Shown: piece after piece, positions 8,061-18,324 of the stretch
Layout: each line of letters begins with the position of its first letter
How positions within the stretch are numbered: the first letter of the stretch is position 1
Assembly (NCBI RefSeq): GCF_019285515.1
Contig: NZ_CP079095.1
Coordinates: forward strand, 2,133,501 to 2,197,500
Source: Methylococcus sp. Mc7
GTDB taxonomy: Bacteria > Pseudomonadota > Gammaproteobacteria > Methylococcales > Methylococcaceae
Reading direction: 5' to 3'
Length of the DNA: 64,000 bases
Position numbers and translations under genes: made by a program
The notes under the pieces: generated by a model
The model's database searches: none
Seen by the model: the letters and a program-made list of their open reading frames with translations, nothing else
Told to the model about the DNA's origin: nothing

Positions 8061-9440
8061 CTAGGCCATGCCGGATTGTTGAACGCCGTTCGAGTCGGCC
8101 GGGGATTTCCGGTTTTGCTTGAATCTGTACATGGAGCCGTCGGCATGGGCGATCAATGCGTCCGCGGTCACGCCGTTTTCGGGATAGGTGGAGACGCCTA
8201 TCGATGCGCTGACATGGAGGCGCTGGCCCTTATAGCCGATCGATTGTGAGATGATGCCGGCGAGCTTTTCCGCGACGGTCATCGCGCCATGGTGCCCCCG
8301 GGCACCGGGAAGAATCAGCATGAATTCATCGCCGCCGACACGGGCGACGGTATCGTTGCTGCGCAGCGCACCGCGCAGCCGCCTGGCGATTTCCACGAGC
8401 ACCTGGTCGCCGGCCCGGTGGCCGAAACGGTCGTTGATGGGCTTGAAGTCGTCGAGATCGATATAGAGCAGGGAAAAGCCGTCACGGTGGCGCCGGGCCT
8501 GGGCGATGGTCCGTTCGAGCCGGTCGTCCAGCAGGCGCCGGTTCGGCAGGTCGGTGAGGGAGTCGTGCAATGCCAGGTGCTGGATGCGGATGCGCTCGAA
8601 AAGCACCAGAAACACCAGGGCGGCGATCAGGCCCGACAGCAGCAAAGTGGCGATGCGCAGAATGACCAGGCGTTTCCCCTTGGTCTGCCAGCCTTCGGCG
8701 GGAGTGGCGGCGAGCTCCCAGGAGCCGCCGGGGACGGCGATCGACAAATCCACGTGGTCGTGGTCGAACAGCCAGGCGTCGCCGAGGATGATCCGGCCTT
8801 TCTCCCCGGCCTCGTCCTTGCTGCGCAAGGCCCAGGCGATCTTGGCCGGACGGCGGTCCTTGTTGATCGCGGCGAACAGCGAGTCGAAATTGATCACCAG
8901 GGCGACGATTCCCCAGTAATCGCCGTTCAGCAGATAAACCGGGGTCCGGCTGATGAGGCCGCGGCCGCCCTGGATCAGGTCCACGGGGCCACTGAGTACG
9001 GTGGTGCGGGTTTCCATGGCCCGCTTGACCGCCGCCCATTGCTCGGGGTTGTCCTGGTAACGGAAGCCGATCACTTTTTCGTTGCCCTTGAGCGGATAGC
9101 TGAACCGGACCTCGTTTCCCGGCGCCAGCACGATGTTGCGCAAATGCCGTCCATAGCCGAAGACGGTGCTCAGGATGACCTTGACCGATGCCGGGTCGAG
9201 GGTCTTGTGGGCCGATACGTAGCCGCTCAGGCCGTTGGCGAGGTAGAGCGTTGAGTACAGTTCCCCCTCCAGCCGCGCCCTTATCGTCGACGCCTCGGCG
9301 AGCACCTGGCTTTGAGAGATGACCCGCAGCCGTTCCGCCTCGATCCTGACGACATACTCGCCGAATGCCGCGATCAGCAGGAAAATGACGATGGCGAATG
9401 CCGATACGAACCGCGGACGGGCGAAGCAGTCGGCCAGCAC
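8061..9440 (-). CDS. CHASE-domain diguanylate cyclase
   Basis: About 459 residues. An N-terminal membrane helix (about 12-30), an extracytoplasmic CHASE-type sensor (about 45-235; RNIVLAPGNEVRFSYPLKGNE is typical), a second membrane helix (about 262-285) and a C-terminal GGDEF domain. The active site reads RVGGDEF and the product-inhibition site RSND lies five residues before it, so it should make c-di-GMP and be feedback-inhibited. The start is a GTG at 9440. No EAL domain is present. The ligand sensed by the CHASE domain is unknown. Confidence 0.88.
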   Translation of the reverse strand: MLADCFARPRFVSAFAIVIFLLIAAFGEYVVRIEAERLRVISQSQVLAEASTIRARLEGELYSTLYLANGLSGYVSAHKTLDPASVKVILSTVFGYGRHLRNIVLAPGNEVRFSYPLKGNEKVIGFRYQDNPEQWAAVKRAMETRTTVLSGPVDLIQGGRGLISRTPVYLLNGDYWGIVALVINFDSLFAAINKDRRPAKIAWALRSKDEAGEKGRIILGDAWLFDHDHVDLSIAVPGGSWELAATPAEGWQTKGKRLVILRIATLLLSGLIAALVFLVLFERIRIQHLALHDSLTDLPNRRLLDDRLERTIAQARRHRDGFSLLYIDLDDFKPINDRFGHRAGDQVLVEIARRLRGALRSNDTVARVGGDEFMLILPGARGHHGAMTVAEKLAGIISQSIGYKGQRLHVSASIGVSTYPENGVTADALIAHADGSMYRFKQNRKSPADSNGVQQSGMA

Positions 9441-9536
9441 GGCTTCAGCCCCCTGGAGCGTCGTGAGGAGCCGTTCCGCCTCCGTTCGATCCGGCGGAAG
9501 CGGCCGCGGCGGGCTTCGGGTCGGCGCCGGAAGAGG

Positions 9537-9896
9537 TCACGGCTTGACGAATTGCCGTCCGGACATGTCCACGCAGATGTCTTCGTAGTAGTCGTAATCG
9601 TGAGCGCAGGCGATGCAGCGTCCCCTGCAGGCATATTCCATGTTGTTGCAGATGAGAGCGGCCTGCTGATTGCTGTGCACGGTGACGTTCCCGACCTGCT
9701 CGAGGTTGTAACCGTCGCCCCAGCGCTCCACCCGGTAGCACTGCACCTGGATGGGGTTGTCCGCTTCGTCTTCCCATTCTTCCCAGGCCTGGACGGTGGG
9801 GGCGGCGCCCAGCGCGAGCAGGGATGCCATGCCCAGGCGACGCAGAAAACCCTTGATGCCGGCACGGCGCGATGGTGTCGAAAACGCCATGTTCAT
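9537..9896 (-). CDS. Secreted small cysteine-containing protein
   Basis: 119 residues starting MNMAFSTPS with a signal peptide that probably ends at VQA, then an acidic mature N terminus (WEEWEDEAD). Six cysteines lie in the mature part, including the cluster ACRGRCIACAH, which suggests disulphides or a metal site. I do not recognise the family. The ATG at 9896 has AAGGAA seven bases upstream. A longer frame runs back into the neighbouring gene but overlaps it. It follows the GLG1-repeat protein gene by 17 bases on the same strand, so the two are probably co-expressed exported proteins. Confidence 0.6.
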   Translation of the reverse strand: MNMAFSTPSRRAGIKGFLRRLGMASLLALGAAPTVQAWEEWEDEADNPIQVQCYRVERWGDGYNLEQVGNVTVHSNQQAALICNNMEYACRGRCIACAHDYDYYEDICVDMSGRQFVKP

Positions 9897-9913
9897 GCGT
9901 GGATTCCTTAAGT

Positions 9914-10339
9914 TCAGGGGGTGGGTTTGGTCCGGCTCCCGCCCTTGCGGGCGGCAGCCAGCGTGTCCTTGCAGGCGGAGGAAACCTGGCGGTGATGTTC
10001 CCTCAGGCAGGCGGCCACCCGGCCCTTGCCTGGCCGGACGTCCCCGCACAGGCGCTCGACGTCGGCCCCGCAGGCGGCCTGTATCTCCCGGTGCCTGGCG
10101 AGAGCGGATTCCAGGCCGGAGCGGCATGCCGGCGAGAGCCGTGCCTGATGCTCCTTGAGACAGTTCTGTATGCGTCCGCCGCCGAGGCCGAGGTTCTTGC
10201 AGTATCTGGCGATTTCATCCGAGCAGGGCAGAGGATGCGGCGCAGCGTGGCCGGGGACCGCCCAGGCGCCGGCGAGAAAGACGAGCAAAGCGATGCGCTT
10301 CAGCCTGCCGATGCCGGTATTGCTTGCGATCGAGCGCAT
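9914..10339 (-). CDS. Secreted cysteine-rich GLG1-repeat protein
   Basis: 141 residues with an N-terminal signal (about 1-32, ending GHA) and two copies of the cysteine-rich GLG1-type repeat: PCSDEIARYCKNLG...NCLKEHQARLSPAC and ACGADVERLCGDVR...ACLREHHRQVSSAC. Each has the C-x(n)-C, CL..H...LS..C spacing of that family. These repeats are known from the eukaryotic Golgi apparatus protein 1 and many proteobacterial periplasmic proteins of unknown role. It precedes the six-cysteine secreted protein on the same strand. Function unknown. Confidence 0.7.
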   Translation of the reverse strand: MRSIASNTGIGRLKRIALLVFLAGAWAVPGHAAPHPLPCSDEIARYCKNLGLGGGRIQNCLKEHQARLSPACRSGLESALARHREIQAACGADVERLCGDVRPGKGRVAACLREHHRQVSSACKDTLAAARKGGSRTKPTP

Positions 10340-10566
10340 GGTATTCCTTCTCCTTAGGAGGGGTTCCTGATTGCGGTAACGGGATGCTTGCCGGGCGAGG
10401 CTCCGGAACGACGTTACAATCCGGATGTGACCGTCTCGTGACGAACGCCATGCCCGAAAACCGCACTATGCACCCGGTTTCCAGCGTCGGCAAGTGCGGT
10501 GTACGTTGACATATACGGTGCCTCCGGCCATAAAATCACCTCACCCGAAGCGTGGAGGGGATGTTG

Positions 10567-11147
<581 letters not shown>

Positions 11148-11155
11148 GCGTCCCT

Positions 11156-11288
11156 CCAATGCCGTTAAGTTGAGCCGTTCGCTGAGCGGAGTCGAAGCGA
11201 ACGAGCTGGCTTCGACTCCGCTCGGCCAGCGCGACTCCGGCCAGGCGGCGAAGGGGCGAGCTCCGGCAGAGCATGGTAACGGCATTGG
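11156..11288. repeat. Nested inverted-repeat intergenic element
   Basis: A 133-bp element between the ferredoxin and the GGDEF-EAL gene. Its outer ends are a perfect 12-bp inverted repeat, CCAATGCCGTTA (11156-11167) and TAACGGCATTGG (11277-11288). Inside is a 15-bp perfect hairpin, GAGCGGAGTCGAAGC (11184-11198) and GCTTCGACTCCGCTC (11209-11223). It has no coding potential. The architecture suggests a MITE or REP-like mobile repeat; copy number elsewhere cannot be seen here. Confidence 0.6.
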
Positions 11289-11373
11289 GCGTGCCCCGGC
11301 TTGTCACATTACGGTAACGGTCGGCCGCTATGTTGGGTTTCCCGAGTGAATCGAAGCAGGGAGCGTCCTAGCC

Positions 11374-13158
11374 ATGTCGGACTCCAGTGCCATCGAGGCG
11401 GGAGCGGGCCAGGGCCACTCCGATCTCTACGCCGGCCGGTTCCCCGTCGACGCCCGGGTCCGGGTACTCGCCCGGCGCTTCCCGCCCTATCATCGCGATT
11501 CTCCCTGCCTCGCCATCCTCGACCGCTTTCTGCACGATCCCGCGCTGGCGGCCGCGGCGGTGGTCGACGACGACATGCGGCCGGTGGGCCTGATCGACCG
11601 CTATTCGCTGGTGGAGCAGTTCCTCCATCCGTACAGCCGGGACCTCTACCACAAGCGCTCCATCGCCGCGTTCATGGATCCCAGGCCGGTCATCGTGGAT
11701 GCCGATTCCAGCATCGACGACCTCTCCCGGATCATCATCGACGCCGGCATGCGGCACATGGTCAGCGGTTTCATCGTCACCGAGGGCGGCGTCTATCTGG
11801 GCATCGGCAGCGGGCACGACCTGTTCGAGGAGGTCGCCAACCGCAAGCAGAACCATCTGCACTATCTGGCGCATTACGACCAGCTCACCGGCCTGCCGAA
11901 CCGTCTGCTGTTGAACGACCGTCTCAAGCGCGCCTGTCTGCGGGGTGAGCGCGGGGGATACCGGATCGCGCTGCTGTTCATCGACCTCGACCGTTTCAAG
12001 CTGGTCAACGATACCCTGGGGCATGCGGCGGGCGACCAGTTGCTGCAAGGGGTGGCCGGCCGTTTCTCTGCCTGCGTGCGCAAAGTGGATACCGTGGCGC
12101 GCCTCGGCGGAGACGAATTCACGGTGTTGCTGGAGCCGGTGCAGGGGTGGGACGAAGCGCTGGCGGCGGCATCCAAGCTGGTGCAGAGCCTCGAACGGCC
12201 GTTCCAGATCCAGAACCAGGAGATTACGACTTCGGCAAGCATCGGCGTCGTCCTGTTCCCCGAACACGACACGACGGTCGAAGGCTTGATGCGCAAGGCC
12301 GACGCGGCCATGTACCACGCCAAGCGCGAAGGGCGTAACCGGCTCGCGCTGTTCACGGAGGAAATGAATTCGACCGTGGTCGAGCGCGTCACGCTCGAGT
12401 CATGCCTGAATACGGCGCTGGAAAAGGGAGAGTTCCACTGCTATTTCCAGCCCCAGATGGCGACGGCGGACAACCGCCTCGTCGGCGTCGAGGTGCTGCT
12501 GCGCTGGATCAATCCCACGCTGGGGGTAGTGCCACCCGTGAAATTCATTCCGGTGGCGGAGGAGACCGGCCTGATTCTCCCACTCGGCCTGTGGGTGCTC
12601 GAGACGGCCTGTGCGCAGCAGGTCCGGTGGCTTTCCCAGGGGCTGCCGCCTTTGCGGATGGCCGTGAACATCTCGGCCTTGCAGTTCAGGAACCGGGATT
12701 TCTGTGACCAGGTCCGCGCGATCGTGCAAAAGACCGGCATCCGCCCGGAGCACCTGGAACTGGAACTGACCGAGAGCGCGGTGATGGCGGACGCGGAAAA
12801 CTCGGTCGGCATCCTCCGGGAGCTGCGCGATTCCGGCATTCGCCTCGCCATCGACGATTTCGGCACCGGCTATTCGAGCCTGAGCTATCTCAGGAGGTTT
12901 CCGCTCGACCGTCTCAAGATCGACCGCTCCTTCGTCAGCGGGATCGAGCGGATCGCCGCCAATGAACTCATCGTCAAGGCCATCGTCGCGCTGGGCGGGA
13001 GCTTGGGACTGGACGTCATCGCCGAAGGCGTGGAAACCGCGGAGGAACTGGAGCGCATCAAACGCAGCGGTTGCAGCGAATACCAGGGCTTCCGGCTGTC
13101 GGAGCCGCTCACCGCGGAGGATTTCGCGCGCTGGTTCGAAAATTCCCGGTCCATCTGA
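11374..13158 (+). CDS. CBS-GGDEF-EAL c-di-GMP signalling protein
   Basis: 594 residues with no membrane segment. The N-terminal ~155 residues resemble a CBS pair ([18 protein letters not shown], then [19 protein letters not shown]). The GGDEF domain (about 165-330) has an intact RLGGDEF and an inhibitory RKVD five residues before it. The EAL domain (about 340-590) has the signature as EVL (VEVLLRW) plus LELTESAVM and the loop [10 protein letters not shown], so phosphodiesterase activity is plausible. A bifunctional or conditionally switching enzyme controlled by the CBS module is inference. The ATG at 11374 gives [10 protein letters not shown]. Confidence 0.88.
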   Translation: MSDSSAIEAGAGQGHSDLYAGRFPVDARVRVLARRFPPYHRDSPCLAILDRFLHDPALAAAAVVDDDMRPVGLIDRYSLVEQFLHPYSRDLYHKRSIAAFMDPRPVIVDADSSIDDLSRIIIDAGMRHMVSGFIVTEGGVYLGIGSGHDLFEEVANRKQNHLHYLAHYDQLTGLPNRLLLNDRLKRACLRGERGGYRIALLFIDLDRFKLVNDTLGHAAGDQLLQGVAGRFSACVRKVDTVARLGGDEFTVLLEPVQGWDEALAAASKLVQSLERPFQIQNQEITTSASIGVVLFPEHDTTVEGLMRKADAAMYHAKREGRNRLALFTEEMNSTVVERVTLESCLNTALEKGEFHCYFQPQMATADNRLVGVEVLLRWINPTLGVVPPVKFIPVAEETGLILPLGLWVLETACAQQVRWLSQGLPPLRMAVNISALQFRNRDFCDQVRAIVQKTGIRPEHLELELTESAVMADAENSVGILRELRDSGIRLAIDDFGTGYSSLSYLRRFPLDRLKIDRSFVSGIERIAANELIVKAIVALGGSLGLDVIAEGVETAEELERIKRSGCSEYQGFRLSEPLTAEDFARWFENSRSI

Positions 13159-13245
13159 GCGTCGTCCGCGGTCCCAGTCCGCCTGAGCCCTTACAATGGG
13201 CCATGCGGCGGGCATCGCCGCCGGATCGGAAAATAAGACGAACGC

Positions 13246-13761
13246 ATGAAGGAATTGATACTGGGCGGCGCGCGCTCGGGGAAGAGCCGCCACGCCGAAC
13301 AGCGCGCCTTGCTGTCGGGACTGGAGGTCGTGTATCTCGCGACCGCCATGGCGGGCGATGCCGAAATGGCGGCGCGTATCGGCGGCCACCGGGCGAGGCG
13401 TCCCGAATCCTGGCTGACCGTGGAGGAGCCGCTGGCGCTCGCCGCCAGCCTGGAGGAGAACGCCGGCCCCGGCCGGTTCGTCCTGGTGGACTGCCTGACG
13501 CTCTGGCTCAGCAATCTGCTGGCCGAGGGCGAGGACGTGTTCCGGCGCGAACGGCAGGCGCTGCTGCGGGTGCTGCCGGGTTTGCCGGGCCCGGTCTGCC
13601 TCGTCAGCAACGAAGTCGGCCACGGCATCGTGCCCGTCAATCCGCTGGCGCGCCGTTTCGTCGACGAGGCCGGCTGGCTGCATCAGGAACTCGCCGCGCA
13701 GTGCGACCGGGTGGTATGGATTGCCGCCGGCCTGCCCCAGGTGCTGAAGGGGACCTCATGA
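13246..13761 (+). CDS. cobU: Adenosylcobinamide kinase / adenosylcobinamide-phosphate guanylyltransferase
   Basis: 171 residues, the usual CobU/CobP length. The P-loop [13 protein letters not shown] is at residues 6-18, and [12 protein letters not shown] is the typical later motif. The enzyme phosphorylates adenosylcobinamide and then transfers GMP to give AdoCbi-GDP, the substrate of CobS. The stop overlaps the cobT start (ATGA), and cobT, cobC and cobS follow with overlaps, so this is one tightly coupled operon for nucleotide-loop assembly of B12. No cobalamin riboswitch was found in the 87 bases upstream. Confidence 0.93.
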   Translation: MKELILGGARSGKSRHAEQRALLSGLEVVYLATAMAGDAEMAARIGGHRARRPESWLTVEEPLALAASLEENAGPGRFVLVDCLTLWLSNLLAEGEDVFRRERQALLRVLPGLPGPVCLVSNEVGHGIVPVNPLARRFVDEAGWLHQELAAQCDRVVWIAAGLPQVLKGTS

Positions 13762-14798
13762 GCCGGATAGTCCCCGATTTCGCGCCGCCCTGCGCCGAAA
13801 CCTTCCACCGGGCCTTGCGGCGCCAGGCCGAACTCACCAAGCCGCCGGGATCGCTGGGGCGTCTGGAAAACCTGGCGGTACGCCTGGCCGCCATGCAGGG
13901 GAGCGAGCGTCCGTCGCTGGAGCGGATCTGGATCAGCGTGTTCGCCGGCGACCATGGCGTCGCCGAGGAGGGCGTTTCCGCCTATCCCCAGTCGGTCACG
14001 CGGGAGATGTGCCGTGTGTTCGTGGCGGGAGGCGCCGCCATCAGCGTCTTGGCGCGGCAGATCGGCGCGGTGCTGGAGGTGGTCGACGCCGGTGTCGCCG
14101 GGCCGCTCGCAAGTCCCGGCATCGTCGACGGCCGCGCCGGGTCTGGCACCGCCAATTTCACCCGCGCGGCCGCCATGTCGGAATCCCAGCGCGACAGGGC
14201 GCTGGCGGCCGGCGCGGAAGCGGCCTCGCGCGCAAAGCGTTACGGGGCGCAGCTTTTCATCGGCGGCGAGATGGGCATCGCCAATACCACCTCCGCCGCG
14301 GCTCTCGCCTGCGCCCTGCTCGGCGTCGGGCCGGAGCGGCTGGCCGGTCCCGGCACCGGGCTCGACGGCGCCGGCGTCCGCCACAAATGCGAGGTGATCG
14401 AAACGGCCCTGCGGCTGCACGGGGAAGCGTTGCGCGATCCGGCGGAAATCCTCCGCCGCCTGGGGGGATTCGAGATCGCCGCGCTGATCGGCGCCTATCT
14501 CGCTGCCGCCGCGGCCTCGATTCCGGTGCTGGTCGACGGTTTCATCACCACGGTCGCCGCCCTGCTGGCGGTCCGCATGCAGCCGGCCTGCGCGGACTGG
14601 TTCCTCTACGCCCACCGCTCGGCCGAGCCGGGCCATCGCCTGGTGCTGGAGGCGCTGGGCGGGGAGCCGCTGATCGATCTGGGCATGCGGCTGGGCGAAG
14701 GCAGCGGGGCGGCGGTGGCCGTGCCGCTCTTGCGGGCGGCCTGCGCCCTGCACAACGAGATGGCGACTTTCGCCGAGGCCGGGGTGTCGGGCGGATGA
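13758..14798 (+). CDS. cobT: Nicotinate-nucleotide--dimethylbenzimidazole phosphoribosyltransferase
   Basis: 346 residues, the family's normal size. CobT makes alpha-ribazole phosphate from nicotinate mononucleotide and the lower-ligand base. Motifs are [13 protein letters not shown] near the N terminus, [20 protein letters not shown] and the C-terminal [13 protein letters not shown] region. The ATG at 13758 overlaps the cobU stop by four bases; a much longer frame upstream is an artefact running antisense-free through cobU in another register. It is co-translated with cobC through a second ATGA overlap. Confidence 0.94.
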   Translation: MSRIVPDFAPPCAETFHRALRRQAELTKPPGSLGRLENLAVRLAAMQGSERPSLERIWISVFAGDHGVAEEGVSAYPQSVTREMCRVFVAGGAAISVLARQIGAVLEVVDAGVAGPLASPGIVDGRAGSGTANFTRAAAMSESQRDRALAAGAEAASRAKRYGAQLFIGGEMGIANTTSAAALACALLGVGPERLAGPGTGLDGAGVRHKCEVIETALRLHGEALRDPAEILRRLGGFEIAALIGAYLAAAAASIPVLVDGFITTVAALLAVRMQPACADWFLYAHRSAEPGHRLVLEALGGEPLIDLGMRLGEGSGAAVAVPLLRAACALHNEMATFAEAGVSGG

Positions 14799-15388
14799 GC
14801 CGCGTCACCATCGATCTGCTGCGGCACGGGGAGGTCGATGGCGGCCTGTGCCTGGGCCGGGGATGCGACGTTCCCCTCAATGCCCGGGGCTGGTTGCAGT
14901 TGCGAGCGATGCTGCCGGAGCGTCCGCCCTGGACAGGCATCGCCACATCGCCGCTCCGGCGGTGTGCCGAATTCGCCGGCGAGCTGGCCGGACGGCTCGG
15001 CCTGGAGCTCCGGGTCGACGAGCGCTTCAGCGAACTGGGCTTCGGCGAATGGGAAGGCAGGCCCTGGTCGGAATTGTACGATCGCCACGGCGAGCAATTG
15101 TTGGACTTCCAGCGCCGCCCGGACTGGAACCCCGCTCTGGACGGCGAGCATTACCCGGATTTCGAGCGCCGCGTGGCCGCGGCCTGGGAGGACTTGCTGG
15201 GCCTGCCCGGCGAGCGGCACTGGCTGGTGGTGACCCACGCCGGCACCATCCGCGCCATCCTGCGCCGGGTGCTGGAGTTCCCCACGACTCGCCTGTTCGG
15301 GATCGACGTTCCCCCTGCCTGCCTGAGCCGCATCGTCCGCGACGGCGAGGATGCGCCGCGGCTGGTGTTTCACGGAGGCCGGCCTTGA
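14795..15388 (+). CDS. cobC: Alpha-ribazole phosphatase-like histidine phosphatase
   Basis: 197 residues of the histidine phosphatase (phosphoglycerate mutase-like) superfamily. The catalytic motif is [10 protein letters not shown] near residue 8, [15 protein letters not shown] is the typical middle motif and [13 protein letters not shown] holds the second catalytic histidine. In the cobalamin operon its expected role is removal of the phosphate from alpha-ribazole phosphate or adenosylcobalamin phosphate. The ATG at 14795 overlaps the cobT stop, and its own stop overlaps the TTG start of cobS. Confidence 0.88.
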   Translation: MSRVTIDLLRHGEVDGGLCLGRGCDVPLNARGWLQLRAMLPERPPWTGIATSPLRRCAEFAGELAGRLGLELRVDERFSELGFGEWEGRPWSELYDRHGEQLLDFQRRPDWNPALDGEHYPDFERRVAAAWEDLLGLPGERHWLVVTHAGTIRAILRRVLEFPTTRLFGIDVPPACLSRIVRDGEDAPRLVFHGGRP

Positions 15389-16104
15389 ACCTCTCGCCTT
15401 TCTGGCTGGCGGTGCAGTTCCTGACCCGTCTGCCGGTGCCGCGCGCTGTGGACTTCTCCCCGCGCGCTCTGGGCCGGTCGGTCGTGTTCTATCCCGCGGT
15501 GGGGCTGTTGATCGGCGCGATCCTGCTGGCCGCCCGGCTGCTGCTGCAGGATGCCGGTCCCGCACTGGCTTCGGCCTTGGTATTGCTGGTCTGGGTACTC
15601 GTCACCGGCGGGCTGCACATCGACGGGCTCGCCGACAGTGCCGACGCCTGGGTGGGCGGCCACGGCGACGCGGAGCGCAGCCTGGAGATCATGAAGGATC
15701 CCCGCGCCGGGCCGATCGCCGTCGCCGCCGTCGTTCTACTGCTGCTGGTGAAATTCGGCGCCCTCGCCGAGCTGTCCGGCGGGTTGCCGCTGCTCATCGC
15801 CCCGCTGGCCGCGCGCGGCCTGGTTCCGGCCCTCTTGCTCACCACGCCCTATGTGCGCAAAGGCGGGCTGGGCAGTCCTTTGGCGGAGCATCTGCCGCGG
15901 CGGCCGGTCCTCTTCGCCGTGCTGTTCGCGGCGGCGGCGACGCTGGCGGCGCTCGGGCCCTGGCCGCTACTCGTGGCCGCGGCGGTCGCCTGGATACTGC
16001 GGGCCATGATGCTGCGGCGCCTCGGCGGCTGCACCGGCGACACCCTCGGCGCCGGCATCGAGATCGCCGAAGCCGCGGTGCTGGTGGCCGCCGCGCTGAC
16101 GTGA
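15385..16104 (+). CDS. cobS: Adenosylcobinamide-GDP ribazoletransferase (cobalamin synthase)
   Basis: 239 residues, integral membrane protein with about six to seven hydrophobic segments. The conserved acidic motif GGLHIDGLADSADAWVGG (about residues 73-90) followed by LEIMKDPRAGPIAV is diagnostic. It joins AdoCbi-GDP to alpha-ribazole (phosphate) as the last assembly step. The start is a TTG at 15385 that overlaps the cobC stop and has GGAGG seven bases upstream. Its last 138 bases are also read antisense by the convergent transglutaminase gene. Confidence 0.92.
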   Translation: MNLSPFWLAVQFLTRLPVPRAVDFSPRALGRSVVFYPAVGLLIGAILLAARLLLQDAGPALASALVLLVWVLVTGGLHIDGLADSADAWVGGHGDAERSLEIMKDPRAGPIAVAAVVLLLLVKFGALAELSGGLPLLIAPLAARGLVPALLLTTPYVRKGGLGSPLAEHLPRRPVLFAVLFAAAATLAALGPWPLLVAAAVAWILRAMMLRRLGGCTGDTLGAGIEIAEAAVLVAAALT

Positions 16105-18081
16105 CGGGATTTCCCGCCCCAGCGCCTTCAGGCGTTCGAGTGCGGCGGCTTGCGCTGGGCCGCCGTAGCGGATGGCCAGGAACAGTGCAGTGAACCGGCC
16201 GAAGGGCTCGGCCAGGTCGGGCCGGGTTTGGGCGACGCGGGCCGCGAAATCGCGCATGCCTTCGGCGGGCGCGCGGACGAGTCCCTGGCGTTCGAGTTTT
16301 CCGGTGACCCGCAGATAGAGCCGCAGCGCCGGATCGGCGACGGTCCGGTCGCGCGGCCACAGCAGGGCGAAGGAGATCAGGGCGAGGAGCCCGAGCAGGC
16401 CGGTCAGCCAATAAACCAGGCGGTTCCAGTCGACGACCCCTAAGCGCTCCAGAAACCGGCCCTGGTTCTCCGGACCGTAGGCCAGCACCCACTGCACCCA
16501 GGCGTGGTCGACCGCGTCCCACATCAGGCCGGCCTCGCGCATCAGGCCGCGCAGGCTGGACAGCCGGTCCCCCAATGCCTGCGCCACCGGGCTGGCGAAC
16601 ACCACCGCACCGTCGGCGCCGGCCGCGAATTCCAGCTCGCGTTCGATACGCTCCGGCGCGACCGCGGCGGTGGGATCGAAGCGTGTCCAGCCGTTGCCGT
16701 CGAGCCAGATTTCCGCCCAGGCATGGGCGTCGGCCTGGGCGACTTCCAGGAAATGGCCCACCGGGTTCCAGTGTCCGCCCTGGTAGCCGGTGACCACCCG
16801 CGCCGGGACGCCGGCGACCCGCATCAAGTAGACGAAGGCGCCGGCGTAGTGTTCGCAGAAGCCGCGCCGGGTGTCGAACAGGAAGCCGGCGACCGGATCG
16901 CCCTCGATGGCCGGCGGACGCAGGGAATAGATGAACGGTTCCTCGCGGAAATGGCGCAGCGCCCTTTGTGCCAGGGCTTCGGCGGAAGGGTTCTCCAGCA
17001 GCCAGCCGTTGACCAGCTCCCGTACCCGTTCGTCGGGCATGCCGGGAATCTGCAAGGCGCGCCGCCGTTCGCCCTCGCTCAATGCGTCGAAAATCGCCGC
17101 CGGACGCGAAGACAGGACGTAGCGCCGGCGCTCGCGGATCGGTTCCGCGGCCAGGAGGAAACCGTCCTCGGCGCACGTCAGTTCGGCCGGGAAGGTTTCC
17201 GCCGTCTCCAGCGGAAACACCCAGCGCCGCCGTTGCGGCTCCAGGGTGAGGGCATAGCGGTAGCTTGCTCCGGCCGTTTGCGGCGGCCGCCGGGCCGGGA
17301 GCGGTTCGTCGTAGCCGGCGGTCCAGCGGCGGCCGTCGTACTGCCAGAACACCGGGCCGCGCCAGTAGCGCTCCTGCGGCGGCGGCAGGGCGCCCTCGAA
17401 GTCGACGCGGAAGGCGGTTTCCCGCGACAGCCCGAGCCGGCTGATCGCGCCGGGCTCCATGGAGTCGCTCAAGCCGGTCCGGCCGGCCGGTTCATCCTCC
17501 GGCAGCTTCCACAAAGGGCCGGCGATGCGAGGCAGGAACAGGAACAGCACCACCATGACCGGGATCGCCTGCATCACCATCTTCGCACCGAGGCGCAGCC
17601 GGCCGGCGAGGCTGAGGCTCTCCCCGCCGTTCAAGCCGATCAGGCAGCTCATCAGCAGCGTGACAACCCCTAAGGTATAGGCGGCGATGGGGATGCTCTG
17701 GGAGAACAGGTATTCGGTGACGGCGACGAACAGCGCCAGGTAGACCACCAGGTACAGGTCGCGCAGGCTGCGCATCTCCAGCAGCTTGAGGCCCAACCCG
17801 ACCAGGAACAGGGCGGTGCCGCCCTCCCGTCCGTAGAACTTGTGGAAGTGCAGATAAACCAGCCCCGCCCCGGCCAGGGTCAGCAGGAACAGGCTGATTC
17901 GCGAAGGCAGGGGCGCCTTGCGGTAAAGCGCCGCCAGGCGCCAGCCGCAGGCCAGCCAGACGAAACCGGGGATGTCGAGCGGCAGGTCGGCCGCATGCGG
18001 CGTCACCACCAGCGCCAGGGCCGCGCACAGCAGCGGCAGGGTGCGCAGGAGGAGTTCGGGGGGCAGGGGCGGAGGAGGCAT
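15967..18081 (-). CDS. TgpA-like membrane transglutaminase
   Basis: About 704 residues. The N-terminal third has several membrane helices (about 10-200). A periplasmic transglutaminase-like domain follows, with the catalytic triad region RRGFCEHYAGAFVYLMR (Cys), DAHAWAEIWLDGNGWTRFDPT (His and Asp), and a further helix (near 595-615) precedes a cytoplasmic tail. It belongs to the MoxR/DUF58/TgpA set encoded upstream. The start at 18081 follows the MPPPPLPPELLL reading; the longer frame enters a repeat. The final ~46 residues are low-complexity and antisense to cobS, which suggests that an earlier stop was lost. Confidence 0.85.
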   Translation of the reverse strand: MPPPPLPPELLLRTLPLLCAALALVVTPHAADLPLDIPGFVWLACGWRLAALYRKAPLPSRISLFLLTLAGAGLVYLHFHKFYGREGGTALFLVGLGLKLLEMRSLRDLYLVVYLALFVAVTEYLFSQSIPIAAYTLGVVTLLMSCLIGLNGGESLSLAGRLRLGAKMVMQAIPVMVVLFLFLPRIAGPLWKLPEDEPAGRTGLSDSMEPGAISRLGLSRETAFRVDFEGALPPPQERYWRGPVFWQYDGRRWTAGYDEPLPARRPPQTAGASYRYALTLEPQRRRWVFPLETAETFPAELTCAEDGFLLAAEPIRERRRYVLSSRPAAIFDALSEGERRRALQIPGMPDERVRELVNGWLLENPSAEALAQRALRHFREEPFIYSLRPPAIEGDPVAGFLFDTRRGFCEHYAGAFVYLMRVAGVPARVVTGYQGGHWNPVGHFLEVAQADAHAWAEIWLDGNGWTRFDPTAAVAPERIERELEFAAGADGAVVFASPVAQALGDRLSSLRGLMREAGLMWDAVDHAWVQWVLAYGPENQGRFLERLGVVDWNRLVYWLTGLLGLLALISFALLWPRDRTVADPALRLYLRVTGKLERQGLVRAPAEGMRDFAARVAQTRPDLAEPFGRFTALFLAIRYGGPAQAAALERLKALGREIPSRQRGGHQHRGFGDLDAGAEGVAGAAAEAPQHHGPQYPGDRRGHE

Positions 18082-18122
18082 GCGCCGGAACGGTCTGTTA
18101 CAGCGTTTGCAGGGCTGTTCGG

Positions 18123-18283
18123 ATACTAAGCGTAAAGAAATGAATGTCGCATCGCTCGTCATTCCGGCATGGATTGCCGGAATCCAGAAGCCAGGGATGG
18201 CAAGGCCGATACGTCCATGTAACCTGGACCTCGGCACTCCCTGCCGAGGTGACGAATGACTTTTCTTCCTTAACGCTTAGTAT
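18123..18283. repeat. 161-bp MITE-like element with 11-bp terminal inverted repeats
   Basis: The ends are ATACTAAGCGT (18123-18133) and ACGCTTAGTAT (18273-18283), a perfect inverted repeat. Two internal hairpins are present: ATTCCGGC/GCCGGAAT (18161-18168 and 18176-18183) and ACCTCGGCA/TGCCGAGGT (18228-18236 and 18242-18250). No real ORF. The internal ATTCCGGC...GCCGGAATCCAG hairpin is a type widespread between genes in proteobacteria. It separates the transglutaminase gene from its usual partners. Confidence 0.6.
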
Positions 18284-18324
18284 GCGTATGGAGGTCCGGA
18301 AGGTAGTTATGGAGGGTATTCCAC

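Noticed and set aside
13158..13246. Cobalamin riboswitch upstream of cobU
   Set aside because: The gap is only 87 bases and lacks the conserved riboswitch core.
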